A DNA stretch of 64,000 nt from Spirosoma endophyticum (GCF_900112365.1 NZ_FOLQ01000007.1:248001-312000), one strand, 5' to 3'. Positions 27,558 to 37,780 are shown, numbered from the stretch's first letter. The notes: generated by a model not told the origin, from the letters alone. A program made the numbers and translations.

Positions 27558-30252
27558 TCCAGTATCAACGTATCGTATTCAATTTAATAAAGAGTTTACG
27601 TTTACCCATCTCGACGCGCTGATTCCCTACCTACAGAAGCTAGGTATCCAGACCATTTATGCATCACCAATTTTTGCGGCTGTCCCCGAAAGTGTGCACG
27701 GATACGATGGGGTGAATCCTAACCGGATTAACCCTGAAATTGGCACGGAGGAGCAACTTAGAACAATTAGCCAACGGCTTCAACAGGCAGGTATGGGTTG
27801 GGTGCAGGATATTGTGCCGAACCACATGGCCTATCACATCAATAATGAGTGGTTGACGGATATGCTCGAAAAAGGGAACCTGTCGCGCTATGCCTCATTT
27901 TTCGATACGTCGTTGGCCAGCTCGTTTTTTCACGGACGTATCGTGGCTCCGGTTTTGCCCGAACCCCTGGATGAAGCATTGGCGAAAGGGGATTTGACGC
28001 TGGTTTTTGAAGAGGGGCGGTTTATGATAAAGACCGGCGAAAATCTGTTCCCCTTAAAAGCGGGGAGTTATGCGACGGTTCTGCAAGCGACTACGGACGT
28101 TCTTAATGACGCCATTCGGCAACTGCTGGATCAACTCGATCAGGTCCACCGTCTTGATGAGCCGGAAGCGTATGCTCTGGCCTGGGATGAATTTCGGAAT
28201 CAGTTGCTGGCGTTGACAAAGAACGCTATGATCAGTGAATATGTGCAGAACTGCATTAAGGCAGTGAATACTGACCTGACCCGACTACAGCAACTTGCCA
28301 GTGAGCAGCATTATCGGTTTTGTGACGAACCAGAAACGCGGCAGGCGATCAACTATCGTCGGTTTTTCGCGGTAAACAGCCTGATTTGTCTGAACATCAA
28401 TGACGAAACGGTATTTCAACATGTGCACAGCTTAACGAAATCGCTGGTAAACGACGGCGTTTTCCAGGGTCTGCGCGTTGATCATATCGACGGTTTATTT
28501 GATCCTGAACGCTATGTGGACCGACTTCGTAAACTGGTCGGTGACGATACGTATATCGTGGTCGAGAAAATTCTTCAGGCGGATGAGGACCTTCCCGCAT
28601 CGTGGCCTGTGGAAGGCACTACGGGGTACGATTTTCTGGCCATGGTCAATAATTTGTTGACTGACGGACGTAGTGAACATCTATTTCGAGATTTTTATAC
28701 GAAACTAATTGATAGTGATACGTCTCTGCCCGATCGTATTCGGGGGCGGAAAGCCTATTTTCTAGCTCAATTTATGGGGGGCGAACAGGCTAACCTGCAT
28801 CAGTATTTTTTAGACCTGAATCTGGCGGAAGACGATCAACTGACTGAGCTGTCGGTGGGTGAATTGAAAGTCGCCATCGGTGAACTGCTAGTGGAGTGCC
28901 CGGTCTATCGATATTACGGGAATCAATTTCCGCTGCCAGATAACGAAGCGAAAATTATCCGGAAACTGCTCGAAACGATCCGTAAGGCCAATCCCAACTT
29001 AGCAACAGCTGTTGATGTATTGGAGGATGCGCTCATCCGCAAACCGCCGGTGGCCGATGAAGCCTATAACAGCCGGGCATTACGTTTCTACCAGCGGCTG
29101 ATGCAATTCTCGGGACCACTCATGGCCAAAGGCGTGGAAGATACATTGCTGTACACATACAATTGCTTCATCGGTCATAATGAAGTGGGGGATTCACCCG
29201 AGCGATTTGGCTTGTCAGTCGATGATTTTCATAAAGTGATGCAGACGCGCCAGCAACACTGGCCACTGGCCCAGAACACAACCGCTACGCACGATACCAA
29301 ACGGGGCGAAGACGCCCGCGCCCGGCTCAACGTATTGACCGATCTGGCCGATGAATGGCTAACCGAAGTGCAGCACTGGCAACAGCTGAATGGTACACTC
29401 AAACGCAACGACACGCCCGACCCGAATGATGAGTATTTTATTTATCAGAACCTTATCGGTACGTATCCTATGTCCGGCGAATCGAAACAGGACGAAGACG
29501 ACTTCGATCCGCGATTTCAGCAGTATCTGGAGAAGGCATTACAGGAAGCTAAACGACATACGACAGGCTGGACAGTTGATGATTCTTACCATGAAAATGT
29601 TCAGGTCTTTACGGCCCAATTGTTAGATAAAAAAGGTCCATTCTGGGAGCGTTTTCAGGCCTTTCATCGAGCGGTTGCTGATTTCGGGGTAGTTAATTCG
29701 CTCGTGCAGGTACTGCTTAAGTTCACCTGTCCTGGTGTTCCAGACGTGTATCAGGGCGGGGAAGGCTGGGATTTTAGCCTGGTTGACCCCGACAATCGTC
29801 GTCCCGTTGATTTCAACAAACGGACGGAGTGGCTGGCGGATGAAGTCAACTGGGCAGACCTCTGGCAGCATCGTTTTGATGGACGTATCAAAGGCAGGCT
29901 TACGCGGGCATTACTTCGTGAGCGTCAGCAAAATCAGGCCTTATTTGCTGAAGGTCAATATATACCGCTGACGGTTGAAGGTGAGTTTCGCGACTACGTC
30001 ATGGCGTTTGCCCGGCAACATGATTCCATGTGCTACGTAGTGATTGTGCCTCTCCATACAGCGCAACTTTGTCGGCAACAAAATAAAAACGTGCTTGCCC
30101 TCGATTGGCAGGATACACGGGTTGTACTACCAGCTTCGGCGCCAACGTCGTGGACCAGTTTGTTGCTAGGAACGAGCGGTGACAATACGTCAAGCTTACC
30201 CGTCCAAAAGTTTTTAACTCACTTGCCGCTTGACCTGCTGAGGCTGGGTTAA
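27550..30252 (+). CDS. treY: Malto-oligosyltrehalose synthase
   Basis: The 900-residue GH13 enzyme has all TreY hallmarks. The start is NPVSTYRIQFNKEFTF, then SPIFAAVPESVHGYD, VQDIVPNHMA, the nucleophile segment GLRVDHIDGL, and VVEKIL with the acid Glu. KGVEDTLLYTYN and ATTATHDTKRGEDARAR in outline (TATHDTKRGED) and CPGVPDVYQGGE follow. It isomerises the reducing-end alpha-1,4 link of maltodextrin to alpha-1,1, making maltooligosyl trehalose. It starts 8 nt inside treZ. Together they form the TreY-TreZ route to trehalose, an osmotic and desiccation protectant. Length is at the high end of the family but without obvious extra domains. A perfect hairpin ends the operon. Confidence 0.95.
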   Translation: MYNPVSTYRIQFNKEFTFTHLDALIPYLQKLGIQTIYASPIFAAVPESVHGYDGVNPNRINPEIGTEEQLRTISQRLQQAGMGWVQDIVPNHMAYHINNEWLTDMLEKGNLSRYASFFDTSLASSFFHGRIVAPVLPEPLDEALAKGDLTLVFEEGRFMIKTGENLFPLKAGSYATVLQATTDVLNDAIRQLLDQLDQVHRLDEPEAYALAWDEFRNQLLALTKNAMISEYVQNCIKAVNTDLTRLQQLASEQHYRFCDEPETRQAINYRRFFAVNSLICLNINDETVFQHVHSLTKSLVNDGVFQGLRVDHIDGLFDPERYVDRLRKLVGDDTYIVVEKILQADEDLPASWPVEGTTGYDFLAMVNNLLTDGRSEHLFRDFYTKLIDSDTSLPDRIRGRKAYFLAQFMGGEQANLHQYFLDLNLAEDDQLTELSVGELKVAIGELLVECPVYRYYGNQFPLPDNEAKIIRKLLETIRKANPNLATAVDVLEDALIRKPPVADEAYNSRALRFYQRLMQFSGPLMAKGVEDTLLYTYNCFIGHNEVGDSPERFGLSVDDFHKVMQTRQQHWPLAQNTTATHDTKRGEDARARLNVLTDLADEWLTEVQHWQQLNGTLKRNDTPDPNDEYFIYQNLIGTYPMSGESKQDEDDFDPRFQQYLEKALQEAKRHTTGWTVDDSYHENVQVFTAQLLDKKGPFWERFQAFHRAVADFGVVNSLVQVLLKFTCPGVPDVYQGGEGWDFSLVDPDNRRPVDFNKRTEWLADEVNWADLWQHRFDGRIKGRLTRALLRERQQNQALFAEGQYIPLTVEGEFRDYVMAFARQHDSMCYVVIVPLHTAQLCRQQNKNVLALDWQDTRVVLPASAPTSWTSLLLGTSGDNTSSLPVQKFLTHLPLDLLRLG

Positions 30253-30289
30253 TTATACCAATTTTTATATAAACATAGGAAACTAAGGA

Positions 30290-30339
30290 ACGAGTCGTCT
30301 TTGCGGGCTACATCACTGTAGCCCGCAAAGACGACTCGT
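30290..30339 (+). terminator. Terminator of the treZ-treY operon
   Basis: Perfect 23-bp arms (30290-30312 and 30317-30339) around TCAC, followed by TTTTG. An unusually long and flawless stem based on CGAGTCGTCTTTGCGGGC. Confidence 0.85.
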
Positions 30340-30580
30340 TTTGTTGAAATGACTACAGGCATTAGTATATATACTACGATTAAGTAAAAATTATTTAGTG
30401 ACGTATCGGAAGAAAATATGTCTTAATACGATGGTAAAGCTTGAGTTTAACAAGTGGTATTAACGTAAACAAATTCCAGGGAAAAGTAGCAATGAATCAG
30501 GCGATGTATCGGCATACTGAACCAGATGCCGTCATCTTGACTAGTTACGTTTAAATGAATCCGTGAATTGTACTAAGACT
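30340..30580. other. AT-rich spacer upstream of the T9SS cargo gene
   Basis: No coding frame stands out. It holds a perfect 14-bp palindrome TAGTATATATACTA at 30363-30376 that might be a regulator site. The promoter of the next gene should lie here, but I cannot fix it. Confidence 0.4.
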
Positions 30581-31891
30581 ATGAGAAAACTTTATTTTTT
30601 TGCTGTATTTATCTACTTCCTGCTGGTAACGCCGATCACCCTTTGGGCCCAATGCACTATACCTCCTCTGCCAAGTTGCGGTGGCTGTATTGCAGTTACT
30701 GAAAATGGTAACAAGAACCTCAGCTCAGGTACTTATTGTATTACTACAGCTATTACGAATCTAAACGTAAGCGGCTCTGCAGTGGTCTGTATATCGGGTG
30801 ACGGTCAAATTGTTAGCGGAAACCTGAATGGCGGTACGATTATCTACAACGGCGGTACGGTTAGCAATCCCATCAACGTGGGTAATCTTGGGGGAGGTAC
30901 GTTGCGTATACGAAGCAGTGTTAGTTTAACTAACATGACGACCATTAATTCCAGTTCAACGCTCATTGTCGAAAACGGCGCGACGCTAACCGTTAATAAT
31001 CTCGATGTGAATGGTACATTAGTCGTTGACCGATCTGTTTTATATGTCAATAATGCATTTGCCGTGAACAATGGGGGACACGTATGCTTTAATAATGGCC
31101 TTGTCAATACGTCTCAATTTCGTTCAAACGATCAAACAAACTCGTCTGGTGTGACTAACGCGACGGCGAAAGGCTGTTTTGCCGTTCGGAGTAGTTTCAA
31201 CGGATTTAACAATTCGTTGACGAATAGCAGCAACGTATCTATTTGCCTGCCGGGTGCCAGCATACCCAACAATATAGGTAGCGCAACCGTTAACACCAGC
31301 TGCTCGGGTGCTTCACCCGATGGGGGCTGTTACAAAGCGTTGCCTGTACGATTGATTTCTTTCCAGGCTCGGTCGCTTGGCGAAGGTATACGCCTGGATT
31401 GGGCAACCTCGCTGGAACAGAATTTCGATTATTTCCTGGTCGAGCGAAGTCTGGATGCGGTTGGGTTTGAGGCTGTCAGTCCCCGTATCGCTTCCCTAGC
31501 AGATAAATCGGGCAATCGTCAATACACCTGGACGGACATTAACGCTAAAAACGGTACGTTCTATTACCGTCTGAAGCAAGTTGATCTGGATAATACGTAT
31601 TCCTATTCCAAAATTGCTGGCGTCGTATTTGCCAGCGAGGATAAGGGCGTTACCATAAAACCCAATCCTTTCTCCAACGAGCTGGCCATCACGATCAATA
31701 CGCCGATCGCCGGGACTTACGTCATTCAGCTTTACTCAGCCTCGGGCAAACTGCAACTGGCGGCAACGGGAGAAAAGAGCGAATCAGTGGTAACACATAC
31801 GCTGGCAGCGGCCAACCTTCCGGCGGGTATCTACTTTGCCAATGTTCGACTTGGTGATCAGCACTTTGTGCGCAAAGTGATCAAACCCTAA
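30581..31891 (+). CDS. Secreted protein with T9SS type A sorting domain
   Basis: I use the ATG at 30581 (MRKLYFFAVFIYF) rather than a GTG 18 nt upstream because it heads a clean signal peptide ending at LWAQ. The 436-residue protein has a Cys-containing N terminus (CTIPPLPSCGGCIAV). A repetitive Asn/Gly/Thr/Ser-rich region follows (about 60-250) that resembles a right-handed beta-helix. Then comes a fibronectin-like segment (LISFQARSLGEGIRLDW, FYYRLKQVDLDNTYSYS). The last ~75 residues form a T9SS C-terminal signal: IKPNPFSNELAITIN, LYSASGKL, LPAGIYFANVRLG, FVRKVIKP. The protein is therefore exported by the type IX system and probably attached to the surface. It has no recognised catalytic domain. 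Adhesion or matrix function is a guess. Confidence 0.88.
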   Translation: MRKLYFFAVFIYFLLVTPITLWAQCTIPPLPSCGGCIAVTENGNKNLSSGTYCITTAITNLNVSGSAVVCISGDGQIVSGNLNGGTIIYNGGTVSNPINVGNLGGGTLRIRSSVSLTNMTTINSSSTLIVENGATLTVNNLDVNGTLVVDRSVLYVNNAFAVNNGGHVCFNNGLVNTSQFRSNDQTNSSGVTNATAKGCFAVRSSFNGFNNSLTNSSNVSICLPGASIPNNIGSATVNTSCSGASPDGGCYKALPVRLISFQARSLGEGIRLDWATSLEQNFDYFLVERSLDAVGFEAVSPRIASLADKSGNRQYTWTDINAKNGTFYYRLKQVDLDNTYSYSKIAGVVFASEDKGVTIKPNPFSNELAITINTPIAGTYVIQLYSASGKLQLAATGEKSESVVTHTLAAANLPAGIYFANVRLGDQHFVRKVIKP

Positions 31892-31916
31892 GGAGGATCT
31901 ACTTTTTTGAATGAAC

Positions 31917-31950
31917 AAAAATCCCTCTGTACGGCGTATGAGGGATTTTT
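31917..31950 (+). terminator. Rho-independent terminator
   Basis: AAAAATCCCTC and GAGGGATTTTT form an 11-bp stem with a 12-nt loop, 25 nt after the T9SS cargo gene. Confidence 0.9.
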
Positions 31951-32175
31951 GTTGATCTGATTTTTCATTTCATCCGAAAAACTTAACTCATCTGGATAAA
32001 GGAGCAGCTCGGTTATATGACCGAAACAAGACTTTCTACTTAAATGATACGTAGTTATCCTGCTTGATCACGGACATCGTGGATAAATTTAATAATTTGG
32101 TAATGAGATAGACCTGTCCTGGCGGGTTATAAGAACACGACTAGTCAAAACGATCTGATTAGTTATACCCCATGA

Positions 32176-34338
32176 ATGATGGAAGACCACAATCAGTACA
32201 CAGACCGGGATTTGAGTTGGTTGTCGTTTAATTACCGCGTCCTGATGGAAGCCACAGACCCAACGGTTCCTCTAGCAGACCGGGTCAAATTTCTGGCTAT
32301 TTATTCCGCCAATCTGGATGAATTCTTTCGGGTACGCGTAAGTTCGCTGCGGAGTTTGATTTCCCTGCATAAGAAAAAAATAACCAAACGACTGGGTAGC
32401 GATCCTCAGCAGACACTGACACAGGTGCTGGAGGTGGTAGATCGGCAGCAGAACTACTATAACAGGCTCTTTCAGGAACAGTTACTGCCTCAGTTGCAGC
32501 AACACGGAATCATTCTCTATCAGCAACAACCGCTCCTGGAAGTCCATCGGCTGGAAGTGGATCGGTTTTTTCGGAGTACGGTAATGGCCTATCTACAACC
32601 GGTATTTATTGGCTCCTGGCAGTCTGCAAAAGGTAAACGTCGACTCCCGTTTCTTGATAGCCATGCCCTGTATTTAGCAGTGATCCTTCGACCTAAAGCA
32701 GACGGGTTTACCAGCCAGCGTGATCAGGTTGAGGAGTCTTTAGATGGCCATCAGTTTGCCTACGTAAATATTCCGGTCGATAAACTCGCCCGGTTCGTGA
32801 CCCTTTCGGTCATCGACGAACAACACTATTTCACCTTTCTGGATGAAGTAATCCGAGCCAATCTGTCCGTTATCTTCCCCGGTTATGAATTACTGGGCTC
32901 TTTTAGTTTTAAGCTCAACCGGTCAGAAGACATTGATATCAAAGATGAATACCGGGGTAATCTGGTCAAAAAAATTAAACGACAACTAAAAAAACGGCAA
33001 ACAGCCCCACCCGTCCGGTTTTTATACGATGGAAGTATAGATAAAGATTTACTGAATCCGTTTACCCGCCTTTTCAACGTGCTGCCCGACGAACTACAGG
33101 CGGGTGGCCGCTACCATAGCCTCAGCGCCTTACTGAAATTACCTTTACCCGCAGGACCTGACATGGTGTCTCCCGCCATGGTACCCCTGCTAAGGCCTGA
33201 ATTGGATCAACAGGAGTCTATGCTAGCGGCTATCAACCTGAAAGACCGTATCCTGCATTTTCCTTATCAGTCCTACGAGTATGTTCTTCGCTTGTTCAAT
33301 GAAGCGGCCATCGATCCACTGGTGCATCAGATTGACGTAACACTTTACCGGATTGCCGCCGATTCGCTCATCGCCAACGCCCTGATCAGTGCCGCTCACA
33401 ATGGCAAGCGGGTGAGTGTGTTTGTGGAAGTCAAAGCCCGGTTTGATGAAGCCAATAATTTGCAGTGGGCTGAGCAGCTAAAAGCGGCTGGTGTCCGTAT
33501 TTTCTATAGCCTGCCAGGCATAAAAGTACACGCTAAGATGGCGTTAATTAAACGACGGCCCCAGACGGCAACGGACAAGCCGACCCAGTACGCTTACCTG
33601 GCCACGGGTAATTTTAATGAAGTGACGGCCGAAATTTACGCTGACCACGGTTTGATGACCAGTCATAAGCCCCTGGTACGGGAGGTGAAAAAGGTGTTTG
33701 ATTACCTGGAAAAACAGAAACCCATCGGAAAATTGCGCCATTTGCTGGTGTCTCCCTTTACGCTTCAGGATCGTTACCTGGACCTTATTGATCGGGAAAT
33801 CAGCTTTGCCAGAAAAGGACGTACCGCCCGACTCACGCTTAAGGTAAACGGCCTGGAAGAGTCCGTGCTGATCGACAAGCTTTACGAAGCCAGCCGAGCT
33901 GGTGTCGTTATCGATCTGCTCGTTCGAGGAATTTGTTGTCTGGTACCAGGTGTCCCAGGCATGAGTGAAACCATTCGGGTGATTCGTTTGGTTGATCGGT
34001 TTCTGGAACATGCCCGGGTGGCGATCTTCCATAACGATGGCCAGGAGGAAATCTTTCTGGCGTCCGCCGATTGGATGACGCGCAACATCTACCACCGCGT
34101 GGAGGTGGGCTTTCCCATTTATGATCCTGAGGTACGAACGGAAATCCGGCAACTCATTGCTTTCCAGCTAGCGGATAACACCAAAGCCTGCCTGATTGAC
34201 CAGCAGGGTACTAATCAACCTATTCGGAACCCGGAAGCAACTCCTGTGCGCGCTCAATACGCTAGTTACGATTGGCTAAAGCAACGAGCATCACCGGAAA
34301 GCGAACCGGGCATACGTGAATCTACAGCGCCTTCATAA
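32176..34338 (+). CDS. ppk1: Polyphosphate kinase 1
   Basis: The 720-residue protein is a complete PPK1. The N-terminal domain opens with YTDRDLSWLSFNYRVLMEA and ANLDEFFRVRVSSL. The two phospholipase-D-like catalytic domains carry the autophosphorylated histidine in IKVHAKMALIKRR and the second conserved histidine in AIFHNDGQEE. DVTLYRIA, VEVKARFDEANN and YLATGNFNE are also present. The enzyme reversibly moves the ATP gamma-phosphate onto polyphosphate and acts at the inner face of the membrane. A second ATG directly follows the first. The gene stands alone, with 284 bp of AT-rich sequence in front. Its last 17 nt overlap the end of the convergent peroxidase gene. Context of phosphatases downstream suggests phosphate-limited expression, which is inference. 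Confidence 0.96.
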   Translation: MMEDHNQYTDRDLSWLSFNYRVLMEATDPTVPLADRVKFLAIYSANLDEFFRVRVSSLRSLISLHKKKITKRLGSDPQQTLTQVLEVVDRQQNYYNRLFQEQLLPQLQQHGIILYQQQPLLEVHRLEVDRFFRSTVMAYLQPVFIGSWQSAKGKRRLPFLDSHALYLAVILRPKADGFTSQRDQVEESLDGHQFAYVNIPVDKLARFVTLSVIDEQHYFTFLDEVIRANLSVIFPGYELLGSFSFKLNRSEDIDIKDEYRGNLVKKIKRQLKKRQTAPPVRFLYDGSIDKDLLNPFTRLFNVLPDELQAGGRYHSLSALLKLPLPAGPDMVSPAMVPLLRPELDQQESMLAAINLKDRILHFPYQSYEYVLRLFNEAAIDPLVHQIDVTLYRIAADSLIANALISAAHNGKRVSVFVEVKARFDEANNLQWAEQLKAAGVRIFYSLPGIKVHAKMALIKRRPQTATDKPTQYAYLATGNFNEVTAEIYADHGLMTSHKPLVREVKKVFDYLEKQKPIGKLRHLLVSPFTLQDRYLDLIDREISFARKGRTARLTLKVNGLEESVLIDKLYEASRAGVVIDLLVRGICCLVPGVPGMSETIRVIRLVDRFLEHARVAIFHNDGQEEIFLASADWMTRNIYHRVEVGFPIYDPEVRTEIRQLIAFQLADNTKACLIDQQGTNQPIRNPEATPVRAQYASYDWLKQRASPESEPGIRESTAPS

Positions 34339-36145
34339 ACGCTACTAAGGACTTCTTTTCTGCGCTTGTGAGATGCAATGAATCGAAGGGCAACGTTTGA
34401 TTCTCAAGGCCGAACCCTAACCCATTTCCTCCTCCTTTATCATAAAAATCCACGACCTCTTCCAGCGTCCTATACACCCCATTGTGCATATACGGTGCCG
34501 TTTTTACTACGTGGCGAACGGTTGGCGTTTTAAATGCATAACGGTGTGGCTCCCGTTTGGTCAGGATGAATTTGCCTACATCGGTGTCCACGTGTCGACC
34601 AGCCGCTGTGGCGGGCGTTCCAATGACTTCACTTTCGGTTTCCTGATAGGCGGGGGGAACTGTTCCATTAAACAGTGGAAAGAAGTGGCACGTAGCGCAC
34701 TTGGCTTTGCCCATAAACAAGTTGAATCCGAGTTTTTCGTCGGCTGTCAGTGCTACAGTCTGTCCCCGCAACTGCCGATCAATTCGAGAGTCCAGGCTGG
34801 TCAATGAGCGAATATAACTAGCCAGGGCGTTCTTGAGGGAAGCCTCACTGACGCCTTCCGGGTAAGCTTTGGCGAAGAGAGCCTGATATGGCGGATGCTG
34901 TTGTAATGCCTCGACCGCCTTGGGCAACGATCCGTGCATTTCATCTTTATTTTGAATCACATCGCTGGCCTGATCTTCCAGGAACACGACCCGGGAATCG
35001 GCAAATTGAACGGCTTGCAGAGCCGCGTTGAGCAATGTTGGCGCGTTACGAGCGATTCTCCGACCTGCGAAACCAACGGCCAGGCTCGCAGGCTCACCGT
35101 CCGTAAACGCGCGCGCTGGCTGATGGCAGCTGGCGCACGTGCGCCCTGGGTGTCCGGATAAAATGGGATCAAAAAACAGCAACTTTCCTAACGCAGTCCG
35201 TTCTGGGGTGACTCGCTGCTGACTAAAGTTGACAAAATAGCTGGGATCAAAGGCCCCGGAATCGGTCAGTGTGCGTGCCGACGGATTCAATAACCGACTC
35301 TCCGTAAATGTGGTAACATTCAATACGTTCTGAGCATCCAGCAGTAAGCCACTTAGTACATTGGCCTGCTGAGCAATGAAGCTCAGCCGGTCGAACCGAT
35401 CGAAATCGGGTGCTGAGGAAAGTGTATGCTGAGCCATATTGAACGCCCGATCGAGACGACTGGCCAGATTGGCATCGTGCGTGTCAAGATCATAGTGGCC
35501 AACCTGCTTTTGTAAGCTCTCAATGGCGCTGGCTGTCTCAGGAAGTGAATAAAAGGCTACCGGGGAGTCGAATCCAGTAATGCCCAGCGTAATCAGGCGA
35601 AACACCTCCAGTCGCATCGCATCGAACACATGACTGTCGGTTACCTCGTTGCCCTGCGAAATCAATCGAAGGCGGTTGACGTTCGAACGCAAGACAGCCG
35701 CATGCTGCACCGCTTCTGCCTGCCGGGCCGAATCAACTATGGGAAATAGCAACTCTTCCAGCACCTGAAATCCCTCCGGCGCATTCACGCGCAAATCGTC
35801 GTCGACTTCGGGAATGTTCGCTCCATTGAGGGCTTTGGTGGTCTCGGGACTGTAATAGGCCGACAAGAATTCGACGCGCTTGTAGGCTAATCGGGCTCGC
35901 CGAAACGCAGCCTGCTGGATGGGACTGGTTTGCCTGGCCAGGATGGCTCGTTGTAATTGATTGACTGTGCTGTCGAGCAGGTCGGTATCCTGCATGAATT
36001 GCACCTTAACGGCCTGGGCGGGCGTCGGTCTGGATTGTAGCCAGAAGTATACACCAAGACCCAACCCTACTCCCAACAAACACCCGATCAGCAGGCGAAG
36101 CCAGTTTTGCTTTTTGGGTGAGGTGTAGATAGAATCGGAAACCAT
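34322..36145 (-). CDS. Membrane-anchored diheme cytochrome c peroxidase (MauG/CcpA family) with imelysin-like N domain
   Basis: The 607-residue protein has an N-terminal membrane helix (about 16-36). A helical domain of about 240 residues follows (GFQVLEELLFPIVD, FDSPVAFYSLPETA), reminiscent of imelysin folds. Then comes a diheme peroxidase domain. The two heme sites are CASCH (337-341) and CATCH (483-487). TALGKLLFFDPILSG, AFKTPTVRHV and PYMHNGVYRTLEEVVDFYDKGG complete the family pattern. Such proteins reduce peroxide or oxidise partners in the periplasm. In Bacteroidota this helical-domain plus peroxidase layout recurs and may be linked to metal or iron acquisition; its substrate is unknown. 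A hairpin separates it from the upstream PhoX-like pseudogene. Its 3' end overlaps ppk1. Confidence 0.87.
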   Translation of the reverse strand: MVSDSIYTSPKKQNWLRLLIGCLLGVGLGLGVYFWLQSRPTPAQAVKVQFMQDTDLLDSTVNQLQRAILARQTSPIQQAAFRRARLAYKRVEFLSAYYSPETTKALNGANIPEVDDDLRVNAPEGFQVLEELLFPIVDSARQAEAVQHAAVLRSNVNRLRLISQGNEVTDSHVFDAMRLEVFRLITLGITGFDSPVAFYSLPETASAIESLQKQVGHYDLDTHDANLASRLDRAFNMAQHTLSSAPDFDRFDRLSFIAQQANVLSGLLLDAQNVLNVTTFTESRLLNPSARTLTDSGAFDPSYFVNFSQQRVTPERTALGKLLFFDPILSGHPGRTCASCHQPARAFTDGEPASLAVGFAGRRIARNAPTLLNAALQAVQFADSRVVFLEDQASDVIQNKDEMHGSLPKAVEALQQHPPYQALFAKAYPEGVSEASLKNALASYIRSLTSLDSRIDRQLRGQTVALTADEKLGFNLFMGKAKCATCHFFPLFNGTVPPAYQETESEVIGTPATAAGRHVDTDVGKFILTKREPHRYAFKTPTVRHVVKTAPYMHNGVYRTLEEVVDFYDKGGGNGLGFGLENQTLPFDSLHLTSAEKKSLVAFMKAL

Positions 36146-36170
36146 TTTGAAAATGGAGTTAGTATAGAAA

Positions 36171-36198
36171 GCCTGACCGGAAACGTTTCCGGTCAGGC
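36171..36198 (-). terminator. Perfect palindromic hairpin
   Basis: GCCTGACCGGAAAC paired with GTTTCCGGTCAGGC: 14-bp arms without a spacer, placed just after the PhoX-like pseudogene and before the peroxidase gene on the minus strand. The tail is only moderately T-rich. Confidence 0.75.
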
Positions 36199-36220
36199 AG
36201 GCAAAAGCACGTAGTGACAG

Positions 36221-37696
36221 TTAACGGGGTAAGCCTTCAATCAGAATAAGTTGGCTAGCCTGATTTTCGGCCTTCCGAACCGAGCCACCATCAACGCCCA
36301 GGTATTTATCCCCTCTCCAGGTATGCGCCTGAATGCCCAGCATGAATGTATTCGGACGACCTGTTACGTCGGACACGTCAATCATGCCACTACTTTCCCA
36401 CGAGCCAAATTTCGATACACCCCCCACATTGTACTTAGCTGCGTCAGCTTCGGTCCGGCGATGGTCCAGCACCAGAATCGGTGTTAGTTTGCCTGAACTC
36501 AGTTCGTATTGATACACATAAGCATCGTGTTTCTCATCCCCGTATTCGTTGGGATCTTCCATGATATAGGCATAATTGGTAGTGACGCAGATGTTGTCCG
36601 GGTCCTGGAACATATTCGCGGGACCAGTACGATCGTCACCATTGAGTACTACCTCCAGTTTCCCCTTTGTAGGATCAGCTGCGTCCAGTGTCAACCGGTA
36701 GATACGGCCATATTTCGACCGTGAATAATCCGCATTGACGCCTGTATTATTCTGCCCGGTCACCGTAAAAAATACTTCCCGGCCATTTGCTCCACTCCCT
36801 TTGCGATAATCCACATCTTCTACACGGCCGAATTTAATGGCTTTTAACTCGTTCACTTTCCCGTTGATCTGGGCTCCAGTCAGGGTTTTGTGGTTATCGA
36901 TCTTGACGAATTCGACGTCGTATTTTACGCCCGTTGTCATATCCATTTCCCGTTGATTGCCATCCGTACGTTTGAGCATGTGTAGAGCACCATTTTCCAG
37001 GTCACCTACCGTATTGGTCAGATATAGCGCTACCTGTCCACCATTCACATCCGAATCATCATCCCCGATGACAATGGCGGTTTTGCCCGGATAGGCGGTT
37101 TTGGGGAGAGGTAATGCATTCTCAGCGCTCCAGCGTCCTAGCGCTGGTACTTCCCGCGAGATGGCAGCCTGCTGCGCATCCGCGTTCACCGGCAGGGCAT
37201 GCGTACGGGATTCCTGACCGCTTTCGCCACAGGTCAGAAAGACGGGGCCAAATCCATGCTCCAGCGGGGTAACTAACGTAGCAGAGCAAAGCCGCCAGGT
37301 TCCCCCATCTGAGTTAAGGATGTATTCACCCTTGACCGGTTTAAAGGACGCATCGAGCTTGATACGCTAAACCGCAAAATTGTCTTCGTTGTTCACCAGG
37401 ACCGTGTAGGTTTTATCGGGATTCTGAAAAATACCCGCTCCATCCGCCGAACCACCAAATACGTAGCCTGGCGACTGCTCCAGTTGATCGTCACTGCTCA
37501 GCAGCGAGTATAGTTTAATGCCGTCGGCGGCCAATCGGCCACCCGCCCCTGGCAGTACTTTAGCTAGGACGGGAGTGACCGAGCGGTTTTGAACGGTGAT
37601 GGCCGGGCTATCGGGTGCCCGATGATCCTGACAGGCAGCCAGTGCCAGTACGGAAAATGCCGATGTAGCCGATAAGAACAGGTGATTCAGATTCAT
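36221..37696 (-). pseudogene. PhoX/DUF839-like exported lipoprotein gene interrupted by one amber codon
   Basis: Two frames on the minus strand, 37696-37367 and everything down to 36221, are the same reading frame separated only by TAG at 37367-37369. Read through, they give about 490 residues. These include a lipoprotein signal with lipobox LALAAC (Cys22), then YSLLSSDDQLEQSPGYVFGG, TYTVLVNNEDNFAV, the stop, RIKLDASFKPVKGEY, GTWRLCSATLVTPLEHGFG and FLTCGESGQE. Further down are FMLGIQAHTWRG and IEGLPR at the end. The layout resembles DUF839/PhoX-type calcium-dependent phosphatases or related propeller lipoproteins. There is no frameshift, and codon quality is good on both sides, so the mutation is recent or a sequencing error. 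As written, the product would be a 109-residue stub without the catalytic half. Confidence 0.8.
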
Positions 37697-37780
37697 AATT
37701 TGTGTTAGTAGATTATTCCACAAAAAAACGAATATGCTTTGGGCTGACTGAATCAATCGGATTACGATTCTGCTACCAAT

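Noticed and set aside
37367..37369. TAG read as pyrrolysine or another recoded residue
   Set aside because: No sign of the needed tRNA or genes in the window, and this phylum is not known for it. A nonsense mutation or sequencing error is simpler.
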